Shown: positions 63,073 to 64,000 of the stretch, in pieces
Numbering within the stretch: position 1 is the stretch's first letter
Layout: every line of letters starts with the position of its first letter
NCBI RefSeq assembly: GCF_004329815.1
Contig: NZ_SJPE01000001.1
Location: 425,733 to 489,732 of the forward strand
Reading direction: 5' to 3'
DNA from: Flavobacterium silvisoli
GTDB lineage: Bacteria > Bacteroidota > Bacteroidia > Flavobacteriales > Flavobacteriaceae
DNA length: 64,000 bases
The notes under the pieces: model-generated
Seen by the model: the letters and a program-made list of their open reading frames with translations, nothing else
Databases searched by the model: none
What the model was told of the DNA's origin: nothing
Program-made: the position numbers and the translations under genes

Positions 63073-63089
63073 TATATTTCTATTTCCAA
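63061..63089 (-). promoter_or_regulatory. leftward promoter of the OMP-crtY unit
   Basis: On the - strand TTG (63089-63087), 18 bp, then TAGTTTTG (63068-63061). A full consensus match, with only a short leader before the ATG at 63045. Confidence 0.6.
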
Positions 63090-63098
63090 AACAATCAC

Positions 63099-63106
63099 TA
63101 TTTTTG
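63099..63106 (+). promoter_or_regulatory. -7 element of the DtxR-type gene
   Basis: TATTTTTG matches TAnnTTTG, 19 bp before the ATG. No TTG is found at the -33 distance. Confidence 0.4.
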
Positions 63107-63125
63107 TCACATCAAAAACGAGAGT

Positions 63126-63779
63126 ATGACTTATTCTGAAGAAAATTATTTGAAGATTATTTACCATTTGTCAGTAGTTTCCAAAGCGGATATTTCTACC
63201 AATGCTATAGCACACGAAATGCAAACCAAAGCTTCTTCGGTGACCGATATGTTGAAAAAATTGGCCGAAAAAGAATTGGTGAGTTACCAAAAATACCAAG
63301 GGGTTTCGCTCACGCAAAAGGGTTTCTTTGCCGCCAAAATGATTGTGAGAAAGCACCGTTTGTGGGAAGTTTTTTTGGTCGAAAAATTAAACTTTACCTG
63401 GGATGAAGTGCATGAAATTGCGGAAGAGTTAGAACATATCCAATCGGATAAACTGATTAATAAACTGGATGAGTTTTTAGATTTTCCGTCCAAAGATCCA
63501 CACGGTGATCCGATACCGGACAGAAATGGAAATCTCCCCAAAGTAGAAAAGCAGTTGCTCTCCGAATTAGCTATTAACAAAACCGGGATATGTGTGGGTG
63601 TAAAAGATTCGTCAACAAGTTTTTTACAATATTTAGACAAGCAAAAAATAGCATTGGGAACCCAAATAAAAGTTATTGAAAAGGAAAGTTTCGACAACTC
63701 GTTAACTATAGAAATCAACGGAAACAAACTTTTAATCACCAATAAAATAGCCGGTAATCTTTTTGTTAAAACGATTTAA
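63126..63779 (+). CDS. DtxR/MntR family metal-dependent transcriptional regulator
   Basis: A 217-residue regulator. The winged HTH covers residues ~5-65 (TNAIAHEMQTKASSVTDMLK). The metal-binding/dimerisation domain follows, with the ligand-rich VRKHRLWEVFLVEKL and EIAEELEHIQSDKLI. The C-terminal FeoA/SH3-like domain covers residues ~145-217. It directly precedes an Nramp transporter by 3 bp, so manganese (or iron) control of that uptake is likely; which metal cannot be told. Confidence 0.93.
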   Translation: MTYSEENYLKIIYHLSVVSKADISTNAIAHEMQTKASSVTDMLKKLAEKELVSYQKYQGVSLTQKGFFAAKMIVRKHRLWEVFLVEKLNFTWDEVHEIAEELEHIQSDKLINKLDEFLDFPSKDPHGDPIPDRNGNLPKVEKQLLSELAINKTGICVGVKDSSTSFLQYLDKQKIALGTQIKVIEKESFDNSLTIEINGNKLLITNKIAGNLFVKTI

Positions 63780-63782
63780 AGT

Positions 63783-64000
63783 ATGAGCAAATCAAAATCA
63801 CTTGAGGAAGTAAATGAGTCGGTAGCTACCGAAGGGAAAGCCACTGGTTTCAGAAAAATATTGGCCTTTCTTGGACCTGCCTACTTGATTAGTGTTGGGT
63901 ATATGGATCCCGGCAATTGGGCTACGGATATCGCAGGTGGAAGTCAGTTTGGCTACGCTTTAATCTGGGTTTTGCTGATGAGTAATATCATGGCCTTGTT
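63783..64000 (+). CDS. mntH: Nramp family divalent metal transporter, partial
   Basis: An H+-coupled Mn2+/Fe2+ importer. Only the first ~72 residues are in the window. The family signature of helix 1, [20 protein letters not shown] (metal-binding DPGN), is intact, followed by [20 protein letters not shown]. It lies 3 bp after the DtxR-type regulator and is co-transcribed with it. Confidence 0.92.
   Translation, partial: MSKSKSLEEVNESVATEGKATGFRKILAFLGPAYLISVGYMDPGNWATDIAGGSQFGYALIWVLLMSNIMAL

Overview
The window reads as chromosomal DNA of a Flavobacteriaceae bacterium, most likely Flavobacterium. The evidence is a GldH gliding lipoprotein, several secreted proteins with type IX secretion (T9SS) type A sorting tails (YPNP...), and promoters of the Bacteroidota type (TTG, then 18-21 bp, then TAnnTTTG) upstream of tRNA, nuo and csp genes. 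The gene content is also typical: menaquinone-type NADH dehydrogenase operon, class I fumarase, CrtY lycopene cyclase. Most of the window is conserved housekeeping DNA. Gene starts were adjusted inward wherever a signal peptide, lipobox or conserved N-terminus begins at an internal Met.

Layout. 1-7.8 kb: heme biosynthesis. hemH (cut by the left edge) and an AraC-type regulator run leftward. They diverge from hemA-hemC-hemD-hemE-hemF-hemB running rightward. The divergent spacer holds two copies of a motif exactly 21 bp apart next to the hemA promoter, a probable AraC-family operator. 8-17.9 kb: cytochrome c lipoprotein, MGMT-type DNA repair protein, DnaQ/PolB-like exonuclease, a large T9SS subtilase, a fused SpmA/SpmB protein, fumarase and its small partner, and 3-oxoacid CoA-transferase A/B. 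18-22.1 kb: PBP1A, gldH and ricT (PSP1 protein) in one leftward operon. 22.2-26.2 kb: a radical SAM protein downstream of a tightly coupled trhO-trhP-ferredoxin operon for tRNA U34 hydroxylation, where TrhO carries a second copy of the TrhP C-terminal domain. 26.2-35.1 kb: pth, rplY, prs, tRNA-Leu, mgtE, rsmA, a frameshifted GIY-YIG gene between inverted repeats, a DUF4286 protein, a TPR protein and serS. 35.3-38.6 kb: a T9SS M1 aminopeptidase and the RseP site-2 protease.

38.7-44.6 kb looks like the accessory part. It starts at tRNA-Asn and holds a YD-like lipoprotein, a 49-residue membrane peptide, the decayed tail of a T9SS protein, an AT-rich delta-60 repeat protein, a MITE-like inverted repeat, and a umuC-umuD pair in reversed order. 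44.7-57.6 kb is a complete 14-gene nuoA-N operon, with a NuoG that has only the iron-sulfur domain. 57.8-64 kb: cold-shock protein, aspS, a MORN-repeat protein, bacilliredoxin, crtY with an outer-membrane protein, then a divergent DtxR-type regulator and an Nramp transporter cut by the right edge.

Intergenic DNA carries several families of short inverted repeats, mostly in spacers between co-directional genes (hemE/hemF, prs/rplY, nuoF/nuoG, rplY/pth, hemF/hemB). No rRNA, CRISPR array, intact insertion sequence or prophage was seen.
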